The notes below the pieces were generated by a model. It had not been told where the DNA came from, searched no databases, and saw nothing but the letters and a program-made list of their open reading frames with translations. The position numbers and the translations under genes were made by a program. A stretch of DNA of 11,667 nucleotides from Verrucomicrobiota bacterium (GTDB taxonomy: Bacteria > Verrucomicrobiota > Verrucomicrobiia > Opitutales > Opitutaceae): positions 1-11,667 of the forward strand of contig JAEWNN010000092.1 of assembly GCA_023457035.1 (NCBI GenBank), written 5' to 3'. Shown piece by piece: positions 1 through 5,793 of the stretch. Within the stretch, counting starts at the first letter, position 1. The number at the start of each line of letters is the position of its first letter.

Positions 1-165
1 GTCTGGCAGGGCGCGCGGCTGGCGCCGGGCGGCCGGTGGGCGCTGGTCGGCTGCATGATGGCGCCCGGCTGGGACGAGGCCGACTTCGAGCTCGGGCAAC
101 GCGCGGCGCTGGCGGCCGCGTGGCCCCAGTGGGCCGACGCCATCGCGGCGCTCACGCGCGAGTGA
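1..165 (+). CDS. Cupin_5 (DUF985) family protein, C-terminal end
   Basis: This is the last 54 residues of a protein whose start lies left of the window. The reading frame begins at base 1 and stops at TGA 163-165. The segment VWQGARLAP, then GGRWALVGCMMAPGWDEADF, then ELGQRAAL and a terminal IAALTRE match the usual ending of cupin_5/DUF985 proteins, where a tryptophan-glutamine-alanine motif and an APGF/W-D-ADFELG motif form the last strands of the double-stranded beta-helix. Members are small (about 150-180 residues) cytosolic proteins without a firmly established reaction; some are annotated as sugar-epimerase-like. Nothing suggests damage. The family call rests on motif recall, not a search. 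Confidence 0.72.
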   Translation, partial: VWQGARLAPGGRWALVGCMMAPGWDEADFELGQRAALAAAWPQWADAIAALTRE

Positions 166-269
166 CCGGGAGCGGCGCGGCCGGCGCAGGAAGATCCTCA
201 CCCGATCGCCACCGTTGGGCACCGCTCCGGCGCGGCGGGACCGCGATCGCCGGGCCGGTGTGGTCCGCA

Positions 270-306
270 TTTATGACTCATCGTCTATAAACTTCTGAGT
301 CATAAA
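270..306 (+). promoter_or_regulatory. Perfect 11-bp inverted repeat, likely operator/promoter of the C-like regulator
   Basis: TTTATGACTCA (270-280) is followed 15 bases later by its exact reverse complement TGAGTCATAAA (296-306), in an AT-rich island inside very GC-rich DNA. It ends 16 bases before the HTH gene start at 323. GACTCATCGTC at 275-285 resembles the GACTnnnAGTC C-box bound by controller proteins of restriction-modification systems with one mismatch, and TATAAA at 286-291 between the arms could be a -10 element with no good -35. C proteins usually autoregulate from paired C-boxes just upstream of their own gene, so this is the expected place. The assignment to C-protein binding is inference; the palindrome is seen directly. 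Confidence 0.65.
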
Positions 307-322
307 CCTGTAGGATCGCCCG

Positions 323-478
323 ATGCGAAAACAGAAGGCGAAGCCCCTCGTCCGCTTCGGCGAGAATGTCCGCGCGTTGCGCGAGAAGAAGGAGTGGACG
401 CAGGAACGCTTGGCCGTGCAGGCCGACCTCGACCAGACCTACATCAGCGGTATTGCGCGCGGGGAGATGGCGGGTGGC
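323..478 (+). pseudogene. Truncated restriction-control (C protein)-like HTH regulator
   Basis: A good ATG at 323 with TAGGA at 311-315 opens an XRE-type helix-turn-helix. RFGENVRALREKKEWTQERL is helix 1 and the start of helix 2. The recognition helix follows in AVQADLDQTYISGIARG (about residues 31-47). TYISGI.RG is typical of small (about 80 residue) controller proteins of type II restriction-modification systems, which activate and later repress the endonuclease gene. Homology stops near residue 48 (base about 465). The expected RNPSL-type helix 4 and helix 5 are absent, and beyond 478 the frame runs antisense through the HNH gene, so its open length there is not meaningful. It keeps its start, ribosome site and upstream palindrome, so the 3' half was probably lost when the HNH gene was joined on. 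It could also be any XRE regulator. Confidence 0.7.
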
Positions 479-1279
479 TCAAGATTGAGCGAGAGCCTTC
501 GCGCGGTGCTCTGCGAGAAAGCGCGCATCGGGCAATGCGGCGTCGTCGGGAACCAGGAGGCGTTGTCCGGAATAGGCGCCGAAGTTTTCGGAGACCGAAC
601 GCTGCGACAGTGCTTCCTTGAGTCGCGGCGTCAGCACAAGACGGAGGTCGGCGTCGAAGGTGATGAGATAGCGATCGAACGCGGCATCATGGAGGCGGGA
701 GAGACAAAGCCCGTTACGCACGTTCAGCCGATCGGCGGGGTGGATGCCCCAAGGCAAGATATGCGAGGCGATCAGAAGCTCTCGGACTGCGAGCCCCGTC
801 ACGCCACAGCGTCCGGCGAAGTTGTTCAGCACTGCGTCGCGGAAATACTCCTGACCTCGGCGCTGCTTCACCGTTGCGGTCGTTTCGGTGGCGGTGGGCG
901 GGCGCTTGCGCACGCGAATGCCCTCGGTCGGGATCACGGTGAGTTCGGCGTGGGGATCGGCGCGGAAGAGTTGGCGCAGGGCTTCCTCGCTGGCCGGTAC
1001 CGCTTCGTCGAGGTGGGCGTGGAATTCCTCCCAGGCGGAGCGATCGAGGGCGCTGGCACCGGCGAGGCCCTTGATGCCGCGCAGTTTCAGGGCGGGATCG
1101 AACGAGGCGAGGTTGCACAGCTTCATGGCGACGCTGCTCGCGGTGCGCCCGAGTTTTGCGGCGAGGGCGATGACGGCCGGGTTTCGTTGGTCGTACTGCG
1201 CGAACCGGAGCTTGTGGTAGAGGTTCAGCGCGACGAACAACTCGTCGCGGGTCCATTTCTTTCCGGGGGCGGCGGGCAT
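479..1279 (-). CDS. HNH endonuclease (HNH_2 type restriction-like nuclease)
   Basis: This 266-residue protein has the two-part layout of restriction-like HNH enzymes. The N-terminal region (about residues 9-85: KWTRDELFVALNLYHKLRF, RNPAVIALAAKLGRTASSVA, KLCNLASFDPAL, GIKGL) is the domain common in front of such nucleases and probably helps recognise DNA. The HNH_2 nuclease region (about 140-220) has C158 in RCGVTG, H173 in ASHILPW, N186/N189 and H197 in NGLCLSRLHDAAFD, then ITFDADLRLVL. The core H, N and H are all present and length is normal, so it looks active: a metal-dependent double-strand DNA cutter. The start is the only ATG at the head of the frame; no clear Shine-Dalgarno. It is divergent from the gene at 1327 (47-bp gap) and convergent with the broken HTH gene, whose homology ends just at this gene's stop. 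No methyltransferase is near, so it may be an orphan or act on modified or foreign DNA. Confidence 0.83.
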   Translation of the reverse strand: MPAAPGKKWTRDELFVALNLYHKLRFAQYDQRNPAVIALAAKLGRTASSVAMKLCNLASFDPALKLRGIKGLAGASALDRSAWEEFHAHLDEAVPASEEALRQLFRADPHAELTVIPTEGIRVRKRPPTATETTATVKQRRGQEYFRDAVLNNFAGRCGVTGLAVRELLIASHILPWGIHPADRLNVRNGLCLSRLHDAAFDRYLITFDADLRLVLTPRLKEALSQRSVSENFGAYSGQRLLVPDDAALPDARFLAEHRAKALAQS

Positions 1280-1326
1280 GGGTCGACGATAGGCGGCAAT
1301 CTGAACCGGGAGCGAGTCTTCAATCG

Positions 1327-1992
1327 ATGAACACGGAACGAGAATCGGTCGGGAGCGTTCCCGACCTCGCCGCCGTACTGGGGGCAGCGGTATCTTTGTG
1401 GCAAGCCTGCCAGCGCGATCCGCGGCCCGATCTCAGCGCGTGCTATGGCGACGGCATTCAGTGGATGCGCGAGGTGATGCGAGTCGCGACGCAGTTCGAG
1501 GCGTGGGCAACGCACCACGTTTGCTTCGATGAGTTCGACGAGTGCTGGCCCTACTTCCTCGAAGATCGCTTCGGGGATGCTTGCGTAGCGCTGATCGGCG
1601 CAGACGGGTCGGCACGGTTCGACGAGCGTGATTGCCTGCGTGTCGCGTTGCGGCTCCGTCTACCGGTCAGTTGTTCCGCCGCGGTCATCGTGCCGCTCGA
1701 ACTTGAAGCCGATAATCCAGTTCATGGATCGGCCTTTCGCCGGTTCCGCATCCAGACTGCGCGTTGTACCCCGGTGGAGGATGGTGCGGTACCGATGACG
1801 GTGGACGACGATCCCTTCGACGAAGAGTACGGGCCGCCATTCTTCGAACTCCATGGAGTCGGCGTCGACGGCTGGCTCGAACACATCGCGGACCGGAGAA
1901 CCTACGCCGAAGCTCGCGAGCTGGCGCTGAAGCTTGCCCCGGGCATCGCGTTTCCGGAGGTCCCGGTGGTGAGTTATCCGAGGCTGGCCTGA
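1327..1992 (+). CDS. Hypothetical acidic protein, 221 residues
   Basis: I do not recognise this family. The protein looks like a soluble cytosolic protein: no signal peptide, no membrane stretch, strongly acidic. It has a Trp- and Cys-containing N-terminal half (residues about 15-75, with CYGDGIQWMREVM and CFDEFDECWPYFLEDRFG), a mid section of beta-like strands (VALRLRLPVS, AAVIVPLELEA), an acidic run DDDPFDEEYGPPFFELHG near 161-178 and a helical end (YAEARELALKLA). Base and codon use match the neighbours and it opens 47 bp from the divergent HNH gene, so the two may share a promoter region and a function. The stop TGA overlaps CTGATGGCG, where Vsr homology begins; its C-terminus may therefore have been reset by that junction. 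It is probably real because codon third positions are GC-rich over its full length. Confidence 0.6.
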   Translation: MNTERESVGSVPDLAAVLGAAVSLWQACQRDPRPDLSACYGDGIQWMREVMRVATQFEAWATHHVCFDEFDECWPYFLEDRFGDACVALIGADGSARFDERDCLRVALRLRLPVSCSAAVIVPLELEADNPVHGSAFRRFRIQTARCTPVEDGAVPMTVDDDPFDEEYGPPFFELHGVGVDGWLEHIADRRTYAEARELALKLAPGIAFPEVPVVSYPRLA

Positions 1993-2102
1993 TGGCGCGC
2001 ATCCGCTCGGCGGGGAATGCGTCGACGGAGCTGCGGCTGGTGGCGCTGCTGCGCGCGGCGGGGATCGGCGGCTGGAGGGGGGCGTGCGGTTGTCGCTGCG
2101 GC

Positions 2103-2142
2103 GACAGTGGCCGGTTGCCGGTAGCCGGCGGACGGTAGGCGG
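2103..2142 (+). repeat. GCCGGT-type irregular tract inside vsr copy 1
   Basis: GACAGTGGCCGGTTGCCGGT (2103-2122) is identical to 3181-3200 in vsr copy 2. It continues as variants of a (T/G/A)(G/A)CCGGT unit (GTAGCCGG, CGGACGGT, AGGCGGTGG). The unit is six to eight bases with drifting sequence, unlike a strict microsatellite. Similar tracts lie at 3388-3426, 5097-5190, 5941-5990 and inside the DUF748 gene. Confidence 0.75.
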
Positions 2143-2150
2143 TGGCGGGA

Positions 2151-2248
2151 AGGATTCACCACGGAGCGCACAGAGCGCACGGAGTTCGGGCAGCGAGTCT
2201 CGGGCTTCCTCCTCTGTGCTCCCGGTGCACTCTGTGGTTCAGATTCGT
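2151..2248 (+). repeat. CACCACGGAG...CTCTGTGGTT dispersed element, copy 1
   Basis: The element starts AGGATTCACCACGGAG and ends GGTGCACTCTGTGGTTCA. The two ends are imperfect inverted repeats (CCACGGAG...CACAGAG against CTCTGTG...CTCTGTGG), so the transcript could fold into a long hairpin. A second copy is at 6909-7000, with the same ends and the shared inner block CTTCCTCTGTGCTC. Elements with this accacggag/ctctgtggt signature are known as dispersed repeats in several environmental bacterial groups. This copy sits inside the insert of vsr copy 1. Confidence 0.72.
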
Positions 2249-2413
2249 TGCCTGCCTTCCGGTCTTGTTCGTCCGCTCACCGCGCGGCCTGACTTCGTGT
2301 TCCGCAAGGAGCGGAGGCTGGAGATCGGAAACCGGGCCGGTGGCGGTGAGCCGCGCCCTGGCGGCGGACGGTCCGGCTCTTGCCTCGGGTGGGGGGGCGC
2401 TATCGTCCAGCGC

Positions 2414-2641
2414 ATGGATTATCGCGGCATCATCACGATCGAACCCGGCAAGCGGGGCGGCAAACCCTGTATCCGGGGGTTGCGCATCACGGTCTACGAT
2501 GTGCTCGACTATCTCGCCGGTGGCATGACGGCGGAGGCGATCGTCGCCGATTTTCCCGACCTCACGCTCGAGGACATCCGGGCCTGCCTCGCCTTCGCGG
2601 CGGACCGTGAACGGCGGCTCTACACGGCCCCGGCGGCATGA
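2414..2641 (+). CDS. DUF433 family antitoxin (VapB45-like)
   Basis: A 75-residue protein with the full DUF433 pattern: MDYRGIITIEPGKRGGKPCI, RGLRITVYDVLDYLAGGMTA, and EAIVADFPDLTLEDIRACLAFAADRERR. The family is a short beta strand followed by a winged-HTH-like DNA-binding fold. It usually forms the antitoxin of a type II toxin-antitoxin pair with a DUF5615 PIN-like nuclease, and likely represses its own operon. The ATG at 2414 is chosen because the conserved D-Y-R-G-I-I start follows immediately; no clear Shine-Dalgarno precedes it. Its TGA overlaps the ATG of the next gene by four bases (ATGA 2638-2641), a typical coupled arrangement. The toxin is frameshifted, so the antitoxin may now stand alone. 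Confidence 0.85.
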   Translation: MDYRGIITIEPGKRGGKPCIRGLRITVYDVLDYLAGGMTAEAIVADFPDLTLEDIRACLAFAADRERRLYTAPAA

Positions 2642-2971
2642 GGCTGTTGCTCGACGAGAACCTCTCGCCCCAGCTCGCCCGCCGCTTGGCCGATGTCTTT
2701 CCGGGGAGTGCCCACGTGCGGGACTGCGGGTTGGCGGGCGGTGCCGATGTCGCGGTCTGGCGACACGCGTGCGAGCAGGGCTTCCTCATTGTGTCGATGG
2801 ACGAGGACTTCCGGCATCTGAGTTTTCTGCAGGGCGCGCCGCCACAAGGTGGTCGGGATCGAGTTGGGCAACTGCAGCACGGACCTGATCGAGCAGCTCC
2901 TGCGGCGAAGGCGGGCGGAGATCGTACGATTCGCGGCCGACCCGGTGGCCGCGTTCTTGCGCCTGCCGTGA
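2638..2971 (+). pseudogene. DUF5615 PIN-like toxin with a +1 frameshift
   Basis: The frame from ATG 2638 gives MRLLLDENLSPQLARRLADV, with FPGSAHVRD, VAVWRHACEQGFLIVSMDEDF and RHLSFLQGAPP. This is the Mut7-C/PIN-like fold, with acidic residues in LLLDENLS and SMDEDF that form the metal site of this nuclease family. At about 2844-2846 (GCCGCCACAAGG) there is one extra base. The next frame then reads KVVGIELGNCSTDLIEQLL, then RRRRAEIVRFAADPVAAFLRLP and TGA at 2969-2971, which is the expected family ending. Repaired, it would be 110 residues, the normal length. As written, the first frame reads on into unrelated sequence. The toxin is therefore probably inactive or made only by slippage; a sequencing error is possible. 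The gene overlaps the DUF433 antitoxin by four bases. Confidence 0.82.
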
Positions 2972-2992
2972 GCTGCGTGGCCTTGACCGGAC

Positions 2993-3398
2993 ATGGCCGA
3001 CATCCTCACCCCGAAGCAGCGCAGCGCGCTGATGGCGCGGAACCGGTCGGCGGGAAACGCGTCGACGCTCTGCTGTTTCGCAGAGTCTCCGGCGCCCTGC
3101 GCCTCCGAGGCGGCTGGTGGCGCTGCTGCGGGCGGGCGGCATCACGGGGTGGAGGCGGGGGCAGCGGTTGGCGCTGCGCGGACAGTGGCCGGTTGCCGGT
3201 GGACAGTCGCCAGTGATCGGTGACCAGTTGCCGATGCCCGGTGGACATGCAAACGGACGGGGGCTGGAGCACCCCGCCACGACGGACCGGAGCTGCGGCC
3301 AAGGGCCGGATACCGGCCACCGCTCACTGGCCACCGGTACGGTGAAGCCGGACTTCGTGTTCCGGAAGGCGCGGCTGGTGGGTGCCTGTGACCGGTAG
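2993..3398 (+). pseudogene. Vsr-type endonuclease fragment, copy 2, interrupted twice
   Basis: The ATG at 2993, 21 bp after the toxin stop, starts MADILTPKQRSALMARNRSA, then GNAST, the classic Vsr N-terminus. A 39-base foreign piece (3068-3106) then intervenes. With two bases lost the frame changes, and Vsr resumes as LVALLRAGGITGWRRGQRLA, then LRG. A second insert (about 3181-3341) of GCCGGT-type repeat is read through in frame, and Vsr returns as KPDFVFRKARLV (3345-3380) before ending in another repeat tract at TAG 3396-3398. The catalytic FVDGCFWHGC half is missing. It is a dead gene. The second insert sits at the same codon, and begins with the same 20 bases, as in copy 1, and the homology ends at the same residue. 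A Vsr gene is expected beside a cytosine methyltransferase; none is seen. Confidence 0.8.
3068..3109 (+). repeat. Small double-hairpin element inserted in vsr copy 2
   Basis: The piece contains CTCTGC-TGTTTC-GCAGAG (3068-3085), a perfect 6-bp hairpin, directly followed by a 24-base module (3086-3109) with GGCGC-CCT-GCGCC as a second stem. The 24-base module recurs at 6016-6039 with only two mismatches, again just after a different hairpin (CTCCCCTTCGGGAAG region, 5997-6015). The insertion separates codons AST and E(L)R of the Vsr fragment, which shows it is mobile or was mobilised. Confidence 0.6.
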
Positions 3399-3430
3399 CC
3401 GGTGGCCGGTTTCCGGTAGCCGGAGGATGG
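3181..3430 (+). repeat. GCCGGT-type tracts filling and ending vsr copy 2
   Basis: Two tracts, 3181-3341 and 3388-3426, are built from drifting versions of a CCGGT unit (GGTTGCCGGTGGACAGTCGC, GACCGGTAGCCGGTGGCCGG). The vsr codons KPDFVFRKARLV lie between them. The first tract is free of stops in the Vsr frame and keeps the frame; the second supplies the stop. Confidence 0.7.
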
Positions 3431-3446
3431 AGGGCGGTGCGGGCTA

Positions 3447-3612
3447 TCGCTGCGCTCACGCGCCGCGCTACAGATGGCAGGTGTGGCAGCGCGCTTTGGA
3501 TTTCCGGAATCCATCAGTGTGAATGAGTGTGCTCTGCCGTACGGCAGAGTGGTTCCAGTTTCCGTCGCTTGGTCCGGCTTTCTGAGTTCGTGAGTTCCAG
3601 ATTCTCCGGGGC
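3447..3612 (+). repeat. REP-headed repeat block, copy A
   Basis: It opens with a REP-like hairpin CGCTGCGC-TCAC-GCGCCGCG and CTAC (3448-3471), one stem mismatch compared with copies B-D. A spacer, then TTTCCGGAATCCATCAG, follows. Next is an 18-base perfect palindrome CTCTGCCGTACGGCAGAG at 3532-3549, then a GTGGTTCCAGTTTCCGT...CTGAGTTCGTGAGTTCCAG tail. It shares order and many words with the blocks at 5194, 6055 and 7205. It occupies the gap between vsr copy 2 and the cyclase. Confidence 0.75.
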
Positions 3613-3740
3613 CGGAAACGAGGGGCGCCGCGGTGCCGGCGGCCGGGCCGTTGGGCGGGCTTTTGCGCCGTTGGCCGGGCGGGCGCTCCGGTCGCAAGAA
3701 TCGGTTCGCCGTAATGACGGTCCGCCGACTCACTGGCCGC

Positions 3741-5096
3741 ATGGAAAACCGGACGCCCCTCGACCTGACCAACCAGGACCTCTCGAGCATCGAACAATAC
3801 CGGCTGCGGCGGCAGACCTCCGTGCTGGTCATCCTGTTCACCGACATCAAGGGCTTCACCGAGATCGGGGAGCGCCGCGGCGAGCGGCATGCCGTGGAGC
3901 TGCTGCGCGGGCACGACGAGATCGTCGTGCGGGCGGTCGAGGAGGGCGGGGCCGGGCTGGTCGTGAAGCACATCGGCGACTCGGTCATGGCGGTGTTCGC
4001 GGAGCCCTCGACGGCCGTGGAACGCGCGCTGCGCATCCAGGAGGAGACCGTCGCCTTCAACGAGTCCCATCCGGAGCTCGAGACACTCGGCATCCGCATC
4101 GGCCTGCACATGGGCCAGGTGGCGGTGGAGAACCAGACGCAGCTCGACCTGGTGGGGCGGCACGTGAACCGCGCCTCGCGCGTGGAGGCGCTGGCCGACG
4201 CCGGGCAGATCTACCTCACGTATCCGGTCTTCGACAGCGCTCGCGGCTGGCTGCGCGCGCAGACCGGGCGCACGCTGGACTGGAAGCTGCACGGCAGCTA
4301 CGTCCTGAAGGGGCTCGCGGACCCGGTGGAGATCTACGAGGTGGTCGATGTGCGGCGCCGCGCGCCCGCGGCCCCGAAGGGGGTGCGGCGCAAGCTCCGG
4401 CTGCTGCCGGTCTGGCTGGCGCTGGGGGTGCTGGTGGCGGGGGCCGGGGTGTTCTACGGCCTCCACCGGTACCAGCGCACCGAGGTGTACTTCTCCAACT
4501 GGGGGCGCGAGATCACGGTCGTCGACCAGCAGCACACGCTCGCCCTCGTCGGCGACCACACGAAGGAGGCGCAGGCCGCGGTGACCCCGTTCTCGGTGGG
4601 GCGGCATCTGCTCCAGCAGGACATCGGCCGCCGGGCGCGGAGCTACATGGAGGTCGACATCAAGCGGGGGCTCAATGTGATCACGCCGAAACTGGAGACT
4701 GTCTACCTGCCCGGCCTGGAACGGCGGCTGGATTACGCGGCGGGCCGCCGGGAGCAGGTGGAGGCCCAGCAGAGCTTCTCGTATCCGATCTACGGCAAGG
4801 ACAACCGCCGGCAGGAGATGAAGGCGGAACTCTCCGTCGCCATCAAGGGCGCGCCGGACGCGGCCGACGCGGGCGTGATGGTCTTCCAGTGCACCTGGAA
4901 GGCGGTGGAGAACGGCGTCGTGATCGGGTCCGACACCTTCGAGCTGCGGAGTCCGGCCAGCTCGGACGACCGGCAGGAGAAGCGGCTCGTGGTCCACGAG
5001 ACCCCCACGCATTTCTGGTACGTGCGTACCTACACCCACCGGCGCTCCGCCGAGCTCGAGATCGCCGCGGCGTACATCGAGCACAAGGACGAGTAG
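3741..5096 (+). CDS. Class III adenylate cyclase with C-terminal extracytoplasmic domain
   Basis: A 451-residue protein makes cAMP from ATP if the motifs are read correctly. The cyclase domain (about residues 25-200) has metal-binding D35 (LFTDIKGFTEI) and D80 (HIGDSVMAVF), K76 and D136 as the Lys/Asp pair that selects adenine (KHIGD; LDLVGRHVNRASR), and transition-state N143 and R147. All are present, so it should be an active homodimer. A basic stretch (RRKLR) leads to one membrane segment at about 221-240 (LLPVWLALGVLVAGAGVFYG). About 210 residues follow, of no family I recognise, probably periplasmic and perhaps sensory. The cyclase-first, sensor-last order is the reverse of many membrane cyclases. 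The start at 3741 (MENRTPLDLTNQDLSSIEQY) is preferred; ATG 3714 and an earlier in-frame start lie in repeat-like sequence. No clear ribosome site. It stands alone, flanked by repeats, so it is likely a single transcription unit. Confidence 0.88.
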   Translation: MENRTPLDLTNQDLSSIEQYRLRRQTSVLVILFTDIKGFTEIGERRGERHAVELLRGHDEIVVRAVEEGGAGLVVKHIGDSVMAVFAEPSTAVERALRIQEETVAFNESHPELETLGIRIGLHMGQVAVENQTQLDLVGRHVNRASRVEALADAGQIYLTYPVFDSARGWLRAQTGRTLDWKLHGSYVLKGLADPVEIYEVVDVRRRAPAAPKGVRRKLRLLPVWLALGVLVAGAGVFYGLHRYQRTEVYFSNWGREITVVDQQHTLALVGDHTKEAQAAVTPFSVGRHLLQQDIGRRARSYMEVDIKRGLNVITPKLETVYLPGLERRLDYAAGRREQVEAQQSFSYPIYGKDNRRQEMKAELSVAIKGAPDAADAGVMVFQCTWKAVENGVVIGSDTFELRSPASSDDRQEKRLVVHETPTHFWYVRTYTHRRSAELEIAAAYIEHKDE

Positions 5097-5190
5097 GGCG
5101 GTGGACGGTCGCCGGTCGCCGGTAGCCGGTGGGCGGTGGGCCGTGGGCTGTTGCCGGTAGCCGGTAGACGGTAGTCGGTAGTCGGAGGTC
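5097..5190 (+). repeat. GCCGGT-type tract after the cyclase gene
   Basis: It begins one base after the cyclase stop and consists of irregular units such as GTCGCCGGTAGCCGGTGGGC and GTAGCCGGTAGACGGTAGTC, leading straight into the REP hairpin at 5194. The same tract-then-REP order occurs at 3388-3471 and 5941-6078. Confidence 0.75.
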
Positions 5191-5193
5191 GGT

Positions 5194-5362
5194 CGCTGCG
5201 CTCACGCGCAGCGCTACGAGCGGGAGGTCTGGCGGAGTGCAGGGGGATTTCCGGGACCCATCAGCGTCTTCTGCCGTACGGCAGAGCGGTTCCCTTTTCC
5301 GTGGCTCGGATCGGTTTCCTGATTTCCTGAGTTCCACCTTCTCCGTGTCCGAAATCCGGAGG
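5194..5362 (+). repeat. REP-headed repeat block, copy B
   Basis: It has a perfect REP hairpin, CGCTGCGC-TCAC-GCGCAGCG followed by CTAC (5194-5217). Read on the minus strand this is GTAG plus hairpin, the layout of REP sites acted on by RAYT transposases. Then TTTCCGGGACCCATCAGCGT and the palindrome TCTGCCGTACGGCAGA (5270-5285) follow. A CGGTTCCCTTTTCCGTGG word and a CTGATTTCCTGAGTTCCACC tail close the block. Confidence 0.78.
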
Positions 5363-5391
5363 GGCGCTTGTCTGGGCGCGGCCTCTCCGGC

Positions 5392-5793
5392 TCAGAAACG
5401 GGGCAGCGGCTTCTTCTGCCAGGTCTCGCAGATGTGGGCGTACTCGGCCTGGAACGCCTCGGAGCAGGGGAGGGTGCGCGCCTGGAGTTCGAGCGTCTTC
5501 GTGGCCTTGCCGAGCACCAGCCCGATGCCGCACAACACGAGCACGAAGGCCAGCCCGAGCAGGCCGGCGGTGAAGGCGAGCACGGTGCTGCCCAGGATGA
5601 TGGGCACGCCGAGCCCGATGACGGCGAGTGCGCCGTACATCTGGCCGCGGACGAGTTGCTTGAACGCGGCCAACGCGGCGTCGCCGTCGATCGTGGTGTG
5701 GGTGGCGAGGAACGCCTTCAAGCTGCGCTGTCCGATCAATTGGACGCCGAGGAACACGAACTGCAGGAGCACGTAGGGGAGGAGGATGTTCAT
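5392..5793 (-). CDS. Small membrane protein of unknown function
   Basis: A 133-residue protein that I cannot assign to a named family. Residues about 1-20 (MNILLPYVLLQFVFLGVQLI) are a hydrophobic N-terminal segment. Residues about 35-52 are polar (HTTIDGDAALAAFKQLVRGQ). Residues about 53-95 are two closely spaced hydrophobic stretches (MYGALAVIGLGVPIILGSTV; LAFTAGLLGLAFVLVLCGIG) ending in LVLGKATKTLE. The last 35 residues are soluble and contain two cysteines (LPCSEAFQAEYAHICETWQK). Three membrane segments are likely. The start at 5793 is chosen because everything upstream in frame (to 6096) translates repeat DNA. It is convergent with the cyclase and divergent from engB, with repeats on both sides, so it is probably a lone gene. 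I think it is real because of the consistent membrane pattern and third-position GC. Confidence 0.72.
   Translation of the reverse strand: MNILLPYVLLQFVFLGVQLIGQRSLKAFLATHTTIDGDAALAAFKQLVRGQMYGALAVIGLGVPIILGSTVLAFTAGLLGLAFVLVLCGIGLVLGKATKTLELQARTLPCSEAFQAEYAHICETWQKKPLPRF

Larger units (their letters stand above)
1992..2323 (+). pseudogene. Vsr-type (very short patch repair) endonuclease fragment, copy 1
   Basis: From 1992 the translation MARIRSAGN, then ASTELRLVALLRAAGI, then GGW matches the N-terminal part of Vsr-like nicking endonucleases, which start T-G mismatch repair beside cytosine methyltransferases. After the tryptophan a G-run (about 2075-2081) shifts the frame by one; the new frame reads GVRLSLRR and then enters repeat DNA (2103-2281). 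Vsr homology returns in that same frame as PDFVFRKERRLE at 2288-2323 and then stops. The usual first residues (ADILTPKQRSAL, present in copy 2) are missing, as is the catalytic FVDGCFWHGC region. It is a dead fragment. Its homology starts at the stop codon of the upstream hypothetical gene, so that is probably a recombination joint. Family call from motif recall, fairly secure because copy 2 shows the same order. Confidence 0.75.

Noticed and set aside
323..1330. A 335-codon open frame continuing from the HTH start
   Set aside because: After about residue 48 it runs antisense to the intact HNH nuclease gene, which has clear family motifs; only the first part is real.
3448..3471. tRNA or other structured RNA gene
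   Set aside because: Only a short stem-loop shared by four repeats; no cloverleaf and no tRNA consensus was seen anywhere in the window.
3468..5084. A 538-codon minus-strand frame across the cyclase
   Set aside because: It is a GC-rich antisense shadow; its text is low complexity and the plus strand carries the catalytic motifs.
5097..5190. CRISPR array
   Set aside because: Units are 6-8 bases and drifting, with no constant repeats or unique spacers of even size, and no cas genes.
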